Origin: Acidobacteriota bacterium
GTDB taxonomy: Bacteria > Acidobacteriota > Terriglobia > Terriglobales > Acidobacteriaceae
Reading direction: 5' to 3'
DNA: 17,740 nt
Assembly (NCBI GenBank): GCA_003225595.1
Contig: QIAR01000151.1
Location: forward strand, 1 to 17,740
Part shown: piece by piece, positions 1-6,733 of the stretch
How positions within the stretch are numbered: the stretch's first letter is position 1
How the letters are laid out: the number at the start of each line of letters is the position of its first letter
Notes under the pieces: model-generated
Database searches by the model: none
Seen by the model: only the letters and a program-made list of their open reading frames with translations
Told to the model about the DNA's origin: nothing
Translations under genes and position numbers: made by a program

Positions 1-73
1 GATACCGGTGCCGCTGGAAAGAGTAAAGGTGGGAAACACATAGAGGGCAGTTTGCTGGGTTTTACGAATCATT

Positions 74-93
74 CGCGGGCGAGGGCGCCCGCG
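74..93. repeat. GC-rich hairpin (dispersed-repeat-like)
   Basis: CGCGGGC (74-80) and GCCCGCG (87-93) form a perfect 7-bp stem around a 6-nt loop. It lies downstream of the minus-strand small gene, but no T-tract follows on either strand, so it is not a clear intrinsic terminator. Similar GC-palindromes are common as dispersed intergenic repeats in acidobacterial genomes (inference from general knowledge). Nothing else was recognised in bases 1-152 apart from the tandem repeat next to it. Confidence 0.5.
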
Positions 94-115
94 CCACACA
101 AACAAGGCCACACAG

Positions 116-147
116 GCAAGCGCCCTCACAAGCAAGCGCCCACACAA
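116..147. repeat. 16-bp tandem duplication
   Basis: Two adjacent 16-bp copies (116-131 and 132-147) of the form GCAAGCGCCC(T/A)CACAA differ at one base. The repeat lies just downstream of the stop codon of the minus-strand gene that ends at 153. Confidence 0.6.
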
Positions 148-152
148 CAATT

Positions 153-416
153 TCAGAATGGCCTGCGCACCATAATATCGCTGTCGTGGATGAAGAACTG
201 CGCCGGGCACCGCGCCGAGCCGCAGATTACGGGCAACAGCCCAGCAACCTGTTTTCGCGTGATCAAGCCCAATATGCCGCAAGACGGGCAGGACAGCACG
301 GCCCAATAGGGATCATCTTTTTCTCCCACCTCGCCCGCATTTTCCAGCACGAAGACGGTGCCGGGAACCATCTGCTCGGGGATCCATTCACTCAGGATGC
401 TCAGTTCTCCAATCAT
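153..416 (-). CDS. Small CxxC (zinc-ribbon-like) hypothetical protein
   Basis: Short protein of about 87 residues, not assigned to a named family. It has two cysteine pairs, SCPSCG and about 19 residues later a CGSARC motif, the layout of a four-cysteine metal-binding knuckle (zinc ribbon is inference). There is no signal peptide or membrane segment. The ATG start at 416 is preceded by GGAGG only 4 nt away; an in-frame TTG at 431 with an AGGGGG tract 9 nt upstream is a credible alternative that adds five residues. It starts 30 bp (15 bp from the TTG) downstream of the MerR-family gene on the same strand, so the two are probably co-transcribed and it may share that regulator's function. Stop codon TGA at 155-153. 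Confidence 0.6.
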   Translation of the reverse strand: MIGELSILSEWIPEQMVPGTVFVLENAGEVGEKDDPYWAVLSCPSCGILGLITRKQVAGLLPVICGSARCPAQFFIHDSDIMVRRPF

Positions 417-446
417 CTTGCCTCCGCTCAACCAAACTTGCCCCCT

Positions 447-926
447 CTATGAAGCCGGTTTTGCGCGTCGTGGCGGCCGGGCGACCCTGGAATCCGACGC
501 GCTGCCCTTCCTGCCTGCCTGGATATCGGCTCTCACTTGGCGGACGGCATCGCTGAGGCAGATCGCCAGCATGGGCTGGCGGGCGTTCTTCAGGATGTCG
601 ACAATCTGCCGGGCCGAGGTTTCCAGGTAGAGATTCGTCCCGTCAGTAAGAAGGTGATAATCGGATGCGCCGGTCACGGTCTCCGCCAAGCGTTTGCCGA
701 ACTCCTGTTGCAGGAACCGAATCACTTTACGGACACGCTGCAGGGGGAATCCGCGGTGGCGCAGCTCACAAATCACGCTGACCTCGGCGAGATTTTCCAG
801 CGAGTAGAGGCGACGGTGCCCTTCCCGCGCCGGTACCACGATGCCGCGCTCATCCCACCATTGCAATTGGCGTGGGGTGATCCCGGTTAAAGCCACGACC
901 TCGCGTGATGTGAACTGCTTTTGCAT
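447..926 (-). CDS. MerR-family transcriptional regulator
   Basis: A 159-residue DNA-binding regulator. Residues about 5-75 are a MerR-type winged helix-turn-helix: TSREVVALTGITPRQLQWWDE, then a REGHRRLYS wing and a second helical pair ending near VRKVIRFLQ. The WW-D-E-R-G variant of the usual YYxxxGL shows it is a divergent member. Residues about 80-140 form a small C-terminal domain (LTDGTNLYLETS...VDILKNARQPML). There is no C-terminal cysteine cluster like those of the metal sensors MerR, ZntR or CueR, so the signal is unknown. The tail is basic and low-complexity (RVARPPRRAKPAS). The ATG at 926 has no convincing Shine-Dalgarno sequence. Directly upstream lie two GTTTNAAAC palindromes, one overlapping a -10-like hexamer, which suggests autoregulation. 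It is followed 30 bp downstream by a small CxxC gene in the same transcription unit. Confidence 0.85.
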   Translation of the reverse strand: MQKQFTSREVVALTGITPRQLQWWDERGIVVPAREGHRRLYSLENLAEVSVICELRHRGFPLQRVRKVIRFLQQEFGKRLAETVTGASDYHLLTDGTNLYLETSARQIVDILKNARQPMLAICLSDAVRQVRADIQAGRKGSASDSRVARPPRRAKPAS

Positions 927-940
927 TTTGCCAGGAGAAC

Positions 941-1024
941 GTTTAAAACAAAAAATGAGGAAAATGTTTGAAACATTTTAAGCATGGGCGGGCGCATGTC
1001 TAAGCATGGGCGGGCGCATGTCAA
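941..1024 (-). promoter_or_regulatory. Promoter and candidate operator of the MerR-family gene
   Basis: Read on the minus strand, TAGACA (1002-997) and TAAAAT (980-975) are spaced by 16 bp, a plausible -35/-10 pair; a second -35-like TTGACA lies at 1024-1019. A perfect 19-bp palindrome AAAATGTTTGAAACATTTT (961-979) overlaps the -10. Its core GTTTGAAAC (966-974) recurs as GTTTAAAAC at 941-949, the two centres lying exactly 25 bp apart, between promoter and start codon. Paired palindromes at the regulator's own promoter suggest that it binds there; this is inference from position and symmetry. Confidence 0.55.
979..1022. repeat. Perfect 22-bp tandem duplication in the regulator promoter
   Basis: Bases 979-1000 and 1001-1022 are identical 22-bp units that begin taagcatgggcg. 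The duplication copies the -35-like region of the MerR-family promoter (TAGACA in one copy, TTGACA at the boundary of the other), so it may change promoter strength. The rest of the 927-1189 gap holds no recognisable gene. Confidence 0.8.
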
Positions 1025-1128
1025 CAAAAAGATTGGGGACGGTGCTGTTAATTAGAGGAGTTCCCTTTTGCGGGAAAATCGATGCTGGCTCGGAGCCGAT
1101 TCGCCCCCAGATTGGCTAGATACGCGCC

Positions 1129-1166
1129 AGATCCCTCGGCCGGCTAGAAATCGCGCTAGGGATGAC
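1129..1166. repeat. Dispersed palindromic repeat downstream of thiS
   Basis: ATCCCT (1131-1136) is the inverted complement of AGGGAT (1158-1163). The flanking words AGATCC..TCG and GGATGAC match the layout of the hairpin inside the element between nuoH and nuoJ (about 10503-10535), which suggests two members of one dispersed repeat family. It follows immediately after the 3' end of the ThiS-like gene. Confidence 0.4.
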
Positions 1167-1189
1167 GCTGGGATTTCGTTGTGGCGGCC

Positions 1190-1408
1190 CTACGGGTGGG
1201 ATCCTGTGCTTCCGCCGCCCACGAAGTGAACTATCTCCAGGCGGTCGCCTTCGGAAAGCTGGGTTTGTGGCCACTGTTCGCGGGGCACGATATTGCGGTT
1301 GAGTTCGATGGCTACCCGATCCGATTTCATGCCTAATTTTTCGATTAGTGCGGCCAGAGTAAGAGGGGTCTCGAAGGTTTGGGATTCGCCATTTAGGACA
1401 AGTTTCAT
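1190..1408 (-). CDS. thiS: ThiS-family sulfur carrier protein with C-terminal extension
   Basis: A 72-residue beta-grasp (ubiquitin-like) protein. MKLVLNGESQTF, LTLAALIEKLG, VAIELNRNIVPREQW and LSEGDRLEIVHFVGGG are the standard ThiS blocks. In this family the C-terminal Gly-Gly is adenylated and thiocarboxylated to carry sulfur for thiazole (thiamin) synthesis. Here the glycines are not terminal: GGG is followed by STGSHP before the TAG stop. A carrier would need trimming, or the protein may be inactive or have another role. The start codon ATG at 1408 overlaps the stop of the upstream gene by 1 nt (TAATG), so the pair is translationally coupled. No thiG, thiF or thiO lies in this window. Identity as a ThiS-like protein is secure; thiamin function is inferred. 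Confidence 0.85.
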   Translation of the reverse strand: MKLVLNGESQTFETPLTLAALIEKLGMKSDRVAIELNRNIVPREQWPQTQLSEGDRLEIVHFVGGGSTGSHP

Positions 1409-1992
1409 TACTCGATCTTGCGCAAGCGGAATTTGCGCGTGACCGTGCGTCCCGTGTAGCTGGCCTGGACCAGCACCGAAGAGTCCGGCAGAGCCGATTC
1501 ATCCAGTTCTATCTTCATCTCCGCGTTCCCACCGGCATCGGTGATCACCTGCGCGTAAAAGGGTGCGGCATCGGGCCGCGCAAATCGGAAAGTGAGGCGC
1601 GCACCCTGCACGCCGGCGCCTCCCTCAGTCACTTGAAGGCGCATGATCAGGTTGCGATCGGCGTGAACGGAGTTGGCGTTCAGCCATTCCAAATTCAGCT
1701 GCTTGACGGCGAGTATCTCGGGGGTTTCGCGCTTGTCTAGAATGCTATCCAGTTTGCCGTCTCGGATCGAGTCCAGCACGAGACGGTGCTGGTCGCGCAA
1801 GCTTTGCTCCTTCATCTGGTCAGTGAATCCCCCTTGCGACAATTTATCGGCGTAGGAGGTGGCGCGTTTGCCCACGCATCGCCCTCGAACGAACACCTGC
1901 GTCTGCAGCATAAGCTCGTGTTCCCGCGCCTCGCTCTGCACGTGATACACGGTGTCGGCGTGCTTTACGTCCGTATTGAAACCAAAAATCAT
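1408..1992 (-). CDS. Conserved hypothetical protein with C-terminal beta-sandwich-like region
   Basis: Unnamed protein of about 194 residues. The N-terminal part (MIFGFNTDVKHADTVYHVQS) looks like a conserved acidobacterial family, with a middle charged helical region (about 60-105: DQMKEQSLRDQHRLVLDSIR and following). The last 90 residues alternate hydrophobic strands with turns (RLTFRF, AQVITDAGGNAEMKIEL, SVLVQASYTGRTVTRKFRLR), which resembles an Ig-like or carbohydrate-binding beta-sandwich; this is inference. There is no signal peptide, so it is probably cytosolic. The ATG at 1992 is preferred because the conserved block starts there; a GTG at 1998 adds two residues, and neither has a clear ribosome-binding site. 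It is translationally coupled to the ThiS-like gene, so a link to sulfur transfer or cofactor assembly is possible but unproven. Confidence 0.75.
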   Translation of the reverse strand: MIFGFNTDVKHADTVYHVQSEAREHELMLQTQVFVRGRCVGKRATSYADKLSQGGFTDQMKEQSLRDQHRLVLDSIRDGKLDSILDKRETPEILAVKQLNLEWLNANSVHADRNLIMRLQVTEGGAGVQGARLTFRFARPDAAPFYAQVITDAGGNAEMKIELDESALPDSSVLVQASYTGRTVTRKFRLRKIE

Positions 1993-2087
1993 AAGCACTC
2001 GATTCGAACTGCCGAAAAGCCTCGTTCAAGGTTACACGACGCGCAAGCGCGTGGCGGTCGTGTCCTAATTTCATAAAACCACAAAGG

Positions 2088-2161
2088 CCACGAAGTCACA
2101 CGAAGGTGCACCTTTTACGGTTTCCTTCTTATTCCGTCCTATTCCGTCGTGTCCTTCGTGG
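2088..2161. repeat. Imperfect inverted repeat in the divergent intergenic region
   Basis: CCACGAAGTCACACGA (2088-2103) and the reverse complement of bases 2147-2161 (CCACGAAGGACACGA) form an imperfect inverted repeat. Between the arms a short direct repeat ATTCCGTC occurs at 2131 and 2141. Similar 'ccttcgtgg' words are frequent filler in acidobacterial intergenic DNA (inference). Nearby, ACGCGC-AA-GCGCGT (2039-2052) is another small hairpin. No gene was found between 1993 and 2268. Confidence 0.45.
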
Positions 2162-2194
2162 CTAAATTCGGCCGCTACCCAAGTGGCGGTTCGC

Positions 2195-2223
2195 TTGACA
2201 CCACTGGAGACGAAATCTAATCT
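2195..2223 (+). promoter_or_regulatory. Candidate sigma70-type promoter of the nuo operon
   Basis: A perfect -35 hexamer TTGACA lies at 2195-2200. Two possible -10 hexamers follow: TCTAAT at 2216-2221 (5 of 6 matches, 15-bp spacer) or TAATCT at 2218-2223 (17-bp spacer, poorer match). Transcription would start near 2228-2230, about 40 nt before the nuoA ATG. Confidence 0.5.
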
Positions 2224-2268
2224 AGAACGTTTAGACGGTGCTTGGCGCGAATTATATATAGCTCCCCT

Positions 2269-2664
2269 ATGCCGGACAATTATTTCGCCCGCTACCTGCC
2301 ATTATTGATTCACTTTCTGTTCGCGTGCCTTCTGGCAGGCGCCATCGTTCTGCTTTCCTGGCTTATCGGATACCGCAAACCGAGCCGGGCCAAACTTTCG
2401 CCCTATGAATGCGGCATGCTACCCGTCGGAGATGCCCGGCAACGCTTCAATGTGAAGTTCTACCTGGTGGCCATGCTGTTCATCCTGTTCGACGTGGAAG
2501 CGGTTTTTCTCTATCCGTGGGCGGTGATCCTGCGCCAGCTCAAGATGTTCGGATTTTACGAGATGCTGGTGTACATCCTCGTCATTCTCGTGGGCTTCTT
2601 CTATATCTGGAAAAAAGGAGCTCTGGACTGGGGGAAGTCCTCGGCCACACGAGGGGAGATCTGA
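2269..2664 (+). CDS. nuoA: NADH-quinone oxidoreductase subunit A
   Basis: A 131-residue membrane subunit of complex I with three transmembrane helices (about residues 8-30, 60-82 and 88-112). The family signature YECGMLPVGDARQRFNVKFY, followed by LFDVEAVFLYPWA, identifies NuoA/ND3; the Cys-containing loop between helices 1 and 2 sits near the quinone site. The ATG at 2269 gives the usual N-terminus (MPDNYFARYLPLLIHF). An in-frame TTG at 2242 would add nine residues, and neither start has a good Shine-Dalgarno sequence. The stop overlaps the next ATG by one base (TGATG). The next gene is nuoC, not nuoB, which is the first of two missing subunits in this operon. It is the first gene after the promoter candidate at 2195-2223. 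Confidence 0.95.
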   Translation: MPDNYFARYLPLLIHFLFACLLAGAIVLLSWLIGYRKPSRAKLSPYECGMLPVGDARQRFNVKFYLVAMLFILFDVEAVFLYPWAVILRQLKMFGFYEMLVYILVILVGFFYIWKKGALDWGKSSATRGEI

Positions 2665-3161
2665 TGCCCTTGGTCCCCGCCATTACTGATCTTGAGCAAC
2701 TGAAGGATCATCCCGCACTGGCTCTTTTGTTGGCGTGGAATCCGGGTGCGGTGCAATCCGCCAAATACGATCGCGACGAAATCACGATTTGCGCAGACCG
2801 GTGTTACGTTCGTGACGTTTGCGTCCTGCTGCGGGATGACAAGAATTGCCCATTCAACTTTCTTGCCGACGTGACTTGCGTTGACTGGTATCCCTCGGAG
2901 CCGCGCTTCGAAATCGTTTACCACCTGCTTTCGATTGCGCAGAGAGAACGAGTGAGGCTGAAAGTACGCCTCGAGAGTGCCAGCCCCATGGTTGAATCTG
3001 TCACCTCCGTATGGCCTGCGGCGAACTTCTTTGAGAGGGAGGTCTTTGACTTATTCGGCATTCGGTTCACCGGTCATCCATATTTGCGGCGCCTGATGAT
3101 GCCGGAGGACTGGGAAGGTCACCCGCTGCGCAAAGACTACCCCGTGGAGGGATACCGCTAG
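2664..3161 (+). CDS. nuoC: NADH-quinone oxidoreductase subunit C
   Basis: A 165-residue hydrophilic subunit of the quinone module (30-kDa subunit family), which packs against NuoD in the peripheral arm. The C-terminal signature FFEREVFDLFGIRFTGHP, followed by DWEGHPLRKDYPVEGYR, is diagnostic. The earlier DVTCVDWYPSEPRFEIVYHL block is the conserved core sheet. The start is the ATG that overlaps the nuoA stop by 1 nt; a longer in-frame opening running back into nuoA is only nuoA DNA read in another frame. NuoC is separate from NuoD, not fused as in E. coli. It is followed 8 nt later by nuoD. Confidence 0.96.
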   Translation: MPLVPAITDLEQLKDHPALALLLAWNPGAVQSAKYDRDEITICADRCYVRDVCVLLRDDKNCPFNFLADVTCVDWYPSEPRFEIVYHLLSIAQRERVRLKVRLESASPMVESVTSVWPAANFFEREVFDLFGIRFTGHPYLRRLMMPEDWEGHPLRKDYPVEGYR

Positions 3162-3169
3162 GCTTCGTT

Positions 3170-4375
3170 ATGGCCCACCTGACTGCCATTCCAGTGGTCG
3201 AGCCCGAGCAGGATCGCACCATGATCCTGAACATGGGACCGCAGCATCCGTCGACCCACGGGGTGCTGCGCGTGATCCTGGAAATAGATGGCGAAAATGT
3301 TGTGCGGATCATGCCGGATATTGGGTACCTGCACACGGGAATCGAGAAGACGTGCGAAGCCAAGTTCTACCAGCAGGTAGTGCCGCTCACGGATCGCATC
3401 GACTATCTCTGCCCGCTTACCAACAATCTGTGTTATGCGCTTGCAGTAGAGAAACTGCTGGGTCTTGAGATTCCTCCCAAGGCGCAGTGGATTCGGGTGC
3501 TGCTCAACGAACTGACGCGGATTAACTCGCACCTGGTTTGGTTGGGCACCCATGCGCTGGATATCGGCGCGATGTCGGTCTTCCTTTACTGTTTCCGTGA
3601 GCGCGAAGACATCCTGCGGCTGTTCGAGATGATCAGCGGCCAGCGCATGATGACGTCCTATTTCCGTATTGGCGGCCTGGCGCTGGAGCCGCCGCTGGGA
3701 TTCTTCGAGCGAACAGGGGATTTCGCGAACCGCTTTCCGGAAAAAGTCGATGAGTACGAGAATCTGCTAACCAGCAACCCGATCTGGCGCATGCGAACCA
3801 AGGGGGTGGCTCGGATCACAGCAGAAGACGCCATTGCCCTGGGCGCAAGTGGTCCAACTCTGCGTGGGAGCGGGGTTGACTTCGATTTGCGCCGGGATAT
3901 GCCCTACTCGGGCTATGAAAACTTTAAATTCAGGGTGCCGATTTCGCAGGACGGCGACGTCTTCGCTCGCTATATCTGCCGCGTGCAAGAGATGCGCGAG
4001 TCCGTTGCGATCGTGCACCAGGCGTTAAACGGCATGCCGGAAGGTCCAATCAAGGCTGATGCGCCAAAGGTGGTTCTGCCTGACCGCGAGAAGATGAAGA
4101 CCCAGATGGAAGCCCTCATCTATCACTTTAAGATCATTACCGAGGGTTTCGCGGTGCCGGCGGGCGAAGTGTATCAGGCCGTGGAATCGCCGCGCGGCGA
4201 GATGGGTTACTACGTGGTTAGCGATGGAACGGCCAAGCCCTATCGCGTGCACATGCGGGCTGCGTGCCTGGCCAATCTGCAGTTGCTGGAAAAGATGTGC
4301 GTGGGAAGGCTGATCGCGGATGTGGTGGCGGCGATCGGCAGCATCGACATTGTGCTGGGAGAGATCGACCGATAG
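3170..4375 (+). CDS. nuoD: NADH-quinone oxidoreductase subunit D
   Basis: A 401-residue 49-kDa subunit that forms much of the quinone-binding cavity with NuoB and NuoH. Signatures: GPQHPSTHGVLR (residues 23-34), IGYLHTGIEK (51-60), ESPRGEMGYYVVSDGTAKPY near residue 350 and the terminal VLGEIDR. His30 and Tyr79 correspond to the quinone-headgroup ligands His38 and Tyr87 of the Thermus enzyme. Length is normal for a stand-alone NuoD. The start ATG is 8 nt after the nuoC stop. Downstream the operon is interrupted by a repeat-flanked four-helix-bundle gene before nuoE. Since NuoD normally contacts cluster N2 of NuoB, the absence of nuoB nearby is notable. Confidence 0.97.
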   Translation: MAHLTAIPVVEPEQDRTMILNMGPQHPSTHGVLRVILEIDGENVVRIMPDIGYLHTGIEKTCEAKFYQQVVPLTDRIDYLCPLTNNLCYALAVEKLLGLEIPPKAQWIRVLLNELTRINSHLVWLGTHALDIGAMSVFLYCFREREDILRLFEMISGQRMMTSYFRIGGLALEPPLGFFERTGDFANRFPEKVDEYENLLTSNPIWRMRTKGVARITAEDAIALGASGPTLRGSGVDFDLRRDMPYSGYENFKFRVPISQDGDVFARYICRVQEMRESVAIVHQALNGMPEGPIKADAPKVVLPDREKMKTQMEALIYHFKIITEGFAVPAGEVYQAVESPRGEMGYYVVSDGTAKPYRVHMRAACLANLQLLEKMCVGRLIADVVAAIGSIDIVLGEIDR

Positions 4376-4834
4376 GAATTGAGTAATCGGGTAATTGAGT
4401 AATTTAGCAATTGAACCACGTGAGATTTGCAGGTGAGTACGCAACCGGAACAACTTAGGGATCGCACGAAGGCGTTCGCACTGCGTGTGATCAGACTCTT
4501 CCGGTCGCTGCCCTTTAAGCCAGACGCGCAGGTTCTCGGCAAGCAACTGCTCCGGTGTGGGACATCTGTGGCCGCAAATTATCGGGCAGTCTGCCGCGCG
4601 CGATCGAAAGCAGAGTTTATTGCACGAATTGGAATTGTTGTGGAAGAAGCAGACGAGGCCGTCTTGTGGCTGGAGTTGCTAGCAGAATCTGGAATTATTG
4701 CGCATGGGAAGACGGAGGACTTGTTGGCGGAAGCACGGGAGCTGACCGCGATTTTTACGGCGTCCCAGCGAACGGCACGAGGCGCAGCCTAGCTCTTAAT
4801 TGCGCAATTTCCCGATTGCTCAATTACTCAATCG
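4376..4834. repeat. AATTG-rich inverted repeat arms flanking the four-helix-bundle gene
   Basis: The left arm (4376-4415) begins at the end of nuoD and the right arm (4796-4834) begins just after the inserted gene. ATTGAGTAATT (4394-4404) is exactly complementary to 4822-4832, and related words (AATTGAGTAAT, CAATCGGG-type) recur in both arms. Each arm is itself built of short repeated AATTG/TAATTG words. The arms look like the two halves of one hairpin spacer with the 4HB gene between them. Confidence 0.65.
4433..4792 (+). CDS. Four helix bundle protein (S23/IVS-derived family)
   Basis: A protein of about 119 residues matching the four-helix-bundle family first seen in 23S rRNA intervening sequences and related in fold to the Avd accessory protein of diversity-generating retroelements. 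Hallmarks: LRDRTKAFALRVIRLFRSLP (helix 1), LGKQLLRCGTSVAANYRAVC with an R/K-rich continuation (helix 2), FIARIGIVVEEADEAVLWLE (helix 3) and a C-terminal helix. Its molecular role is unknown. It has no place in complex I, yet it sits in the operon between nuoD and nuoE in the same direction, flanked by complementary AT-rich repeat arms. The GTG at 4433 gives the normal MSTQPEQ start; TTG at 4427 is an alternative, without a clear Shine-Dalgarno for either. It is probably a passenger co-transcribed with nuo. Confidence 0.85.
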   Translation: MSTQPEQLRDRTKAFALRVIRLFRSLPFKPDAQVLGKQLLRCGTSVAANYRAVCRARSKAEFIARIGIVVEEADEAVLWLELLAESGIIAHGKTEDLLAEARELTAIFTASQRTARGAA

Positions 4835-4844
4835 TCGGCAAAAG

Positions 4845-5327
4845 ATGACATTTTCAGACCAATTCGAATCCCGCTTCGCTGAGATGCTCAGCCACTATCC
4901 GACGAAGCGGTCGGTGCTCGTGCCCACACTTCTTTACGCACAGGACGAGGTGGGCTACCTCAGCCAGGAGGTAATCGCGGAACTCGCACAGCGCCTCGAT
5001 TTGACCGAACTCGAGGTGCGCAATGTGATCAGCTACTACTCCATGCTGACCACAAAACCGCGCGGCAAATACAATTTGCAGGTTTGTACCAACATCTCTT
5101 GCATGCTGCGTGGTGCAGAAGAAATTTTTGACTGGTGCAGACAGAGACTGGATATTGATCACAAGGGAACCACCGCGGATGGCCTGTTTTCACTCGAAGA
5201 AGTCGAATGTATCGGCGCCTGCAGCTGGGCTCCGGCCATGCAGGTGAACTACGACTTTCACGAGAACCTGACGGTGGAGAAGATGGACACGATCTTGGAC
5301 GAGTATAAGAACAGAGGAATGCAATGA
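4845..5327 (+). CDS. nuoE: NADH-quinone oxidoreductase subunit E
   Basis: A 160-residue 24-kDa subunit of the NADH-dehydrogenase module, carrying the [2Fe-2S] cluster N1a in a thioredoxin-like fold. The ligands are visible as CTNISC (Cys81 and Cys86) and CIGAC (Cys122 and Cys126). The N-terminal helical part (YPTKRSVLVPTLLYAQDEVG, then ELEVRNVISYYSMLTTKP) is typical and contacts NuoF. The ATG at 4845 is chosen because the family begins here; the frame is open further upstream but only through the repetitive spacer. There is no Shine-Dalgarno sequence: the right arm of the inverted repeat ends about 10 nt before the start. The neighbours nuoF and nuoG complete the NADH module. Confidence 0.96.
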   Translation: MTFSDQFESRFAEMLSHYPTKRSVLVPTLLYAQDEVGYLSQEVIAELAQRLDLTELEVRNVISYYSMLTTKPRGKYNLQVCTNISCMLRGAEEIFDWCRQRLDIDHKGTTADGLFSLEEVECIGACSWAPAMQVNYDFHENLTVEKMDTILDEYKNRGMQ

Positions 5328-5331
5328 TTTC

Positions 5332-5400
5332 AGATTGAAGATTTCAGATTTCAGATTGATACCGGTCGGTTCAGAATCTGCAACCTAAAATCTTCAATCT
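5332..5400. repeat. Inverted-repeat spacer between nuoE and nuoF
   Basis: AGATTGAAGATTT (5332-5344) is exactly complementary to 5388-5400, a 13-bp stem with a 43-nt loop. The arms contain repeated words (TTTCAGATT three times, TCTTCAATC twice). The right arm ends about 9 nt before the nuoF start codon, leaving no ribosome-binding site. No T-tract follows, so this is not a standard terminator. Confidence 0.75.
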
Positions 5401-5409
5401 TCAATCACC

Positions 5410-6729
5410 ATGGCCGAGCTGGTTTCCCATCCCGACGAGGTCAAGATCGTCTCCAAACGCTTCGGCAGGGGTGCGACCGGTATCGACCGTTACCTTGAGC
5501 TCGACGGCTACAAGGCTGTGCAGAAGGCGCTAGGCATGCAACCGGACGGGATCATCAACGAGGTGAAGAACTCCGGATTGCGTGGCCGTGGCGGCGCGGG
5601 GTTTAACACGGGAATGAAATGGTCATTCGTGCCCAAGCAGTCGCCGAAACCGAAGTACGTCCTATGCAATGGTGACGAGAGCGAACCAGGCACCTGCAAA
5701 GATCGATTGATCTTCGAGCATGACCCGCATGCTGTAATCGAAGGTGTCGTAATTGCGGGGATCGCTGTGGGTTCGCACACGGGTTACATCTACATCCGTG
5801 GCGAGTACCGTTATTTGTCCAACATCATGCAGCAGGCGATCAAGGACGCCTACGCGCGCGGCTTCCTCGGCAAGAACATTTTTGGCAGCGGCTACGATTT
5901 TGACGTGTACTGGCACGGTGGCGCCGGGGCCTACGAAGTTGGCGAAGAGTCGGCGCTGATGGAATCGCTAGAAGGCAAACGTGGCATCCCGCGCATCCGA
6001 CCTCCCTTCCCTGCTGTCGTTGGACTCTGGGGCGGGCCGACGGTTATTAACAATGCAGAGACGCTGGCGAGCGTGCCGCACATTATCCTCGGCGGCGCAG
6101 AGTGGTACGCCAGCCTCGGTCCGGCGAAAAATGGCGGCACTCGCCTGTTCTGCTTGAGCGGACACCTGAACCGGCCGGGTGTTTACGAATTGCCGATGGG
6201 CTACAACCTTAAGAAGATGATCCATGAAGTCGGAGGAGGTATTCCTGACGGCCAGAACCTGAAGGCCGTTGTCCCGGGCGGATCGTCGACGCCGGTGTTA
6301 AGTGCGGACGAGATCGACGTCGCCATGGACTTTGATTCCATGATGAAGGCGGGCTCGATGCTGGGCTCGGGTGGCGTTGTAGTGCTCGACGAGACTACTT
6401 GCATGGTCAAGTTTGCCTTGCGGACGATCAAGTTTTACCAGCATGAAAGCTGCGGCTGGTGCATTCCGTGTCGCGAGGGTACCGACTGGCTGAAGAAGAC
6501 TTTGACGCGCTTCCACGCGGGCGGCGGGCTGAAAAAGGACATCGACAACATGTACTACCTTTCGGAGAACATGCTGGGGCGTACATTTTGCCCGCTGGGC
6601 GATGCTGCGGCCATGCCGACCATGGCATTCATCAAGAAGTTTCGCAAGGAATTTGAAGACCATCTCGAGGGCAGGCCGTGCCCGTTCGAGAAAGAGGGAG
6701 CGGTAGAGCAGTTGCCGGTCATGGCGTAG
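5410..6729 (+). CDS. nuoF: NADH-quinone oxidoreductase subunit F (NADH-binding)
   Basis: A 439-residue 51-kDa subunit that binds NADH and FMN and holds [4Fe-4S] cluster N3; it is the electron entry point of complex I. The nucleotide-binding glycine loop GRGGAGFNTGMKW spans residues 59-71 and the FMN/NADH motif NGDESEPGTCKDR 87-99. Later come YEVGEESALMESLEG and the N3 ligands Cys348, Cys351, Cys354 (SCGWCIPCREGT) and Cys394 (FCPLGD). Length is normal. The start is the ATG at 5410, directly after the right arm of the spacer hairpin and without a Shine-Dalgarno sequence. It lies between nuoE and nuoG as in most bacteria. Confidence 0.98.
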   Translation: MAELVSHPDEVKIVSKRFGRGATGIDRYLELDGYKAVQKALGMQPDGIINEVKNSGLRGRGGAGFNTGMKWSFVPKQSPKPKYVLCNGDESEPGTCKDRLIFEHDPHAVIEGVVIAGIAVGSHTGYIYIRGEYRYLSNIMQQAIKDAYARGFLGKNIFGSGYDFDVYWHGGAGAYEVGEESALMESLEGKRGIPRIRPPFPAVVGLWGGPTVINNAETLASVPHIILGGAEWYASLGPAKNGGTRLFCLSGHLNRPGVYELPMGYNLKKMIHEVGGGIPDGQNLKAVVPGGSSTPVLSADEIDVAMDFDSMMKAGSMLGSGGVVVLDETTCMVKFALRTIKFYQHESCGWCIPCREGTDWLKKTLTRFHAGGGLKKDIDNMYYLSENMLGRTFCPLGDAAAMPTMAFIKKFRKEFEDHLEGRPCPFEKEGAVEQLPVMA

Positions 6730-6733
6730 GGCA

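Noticed and set aside
1031..1056. REP-like 'ttggggacggtgctgtta' stretch as a RAYT-associated repeat
   Set aside because: It resembles known REP words only loosely, no partner arm was found, and no RAYT transposase is present in the window.
2242..2268. TTG start for nuoA that adds nine residues
   Set aside because: The ATG at 2269 gives the usual NuoA N-terminus, and the TTG has no better ribosome-binding site.
2409..2663. Upstream extension of nuoC by 85 codons
   Set aside because: This stretch is nuoA read in another frame; the nuoC family starts at the ATG at 2664.
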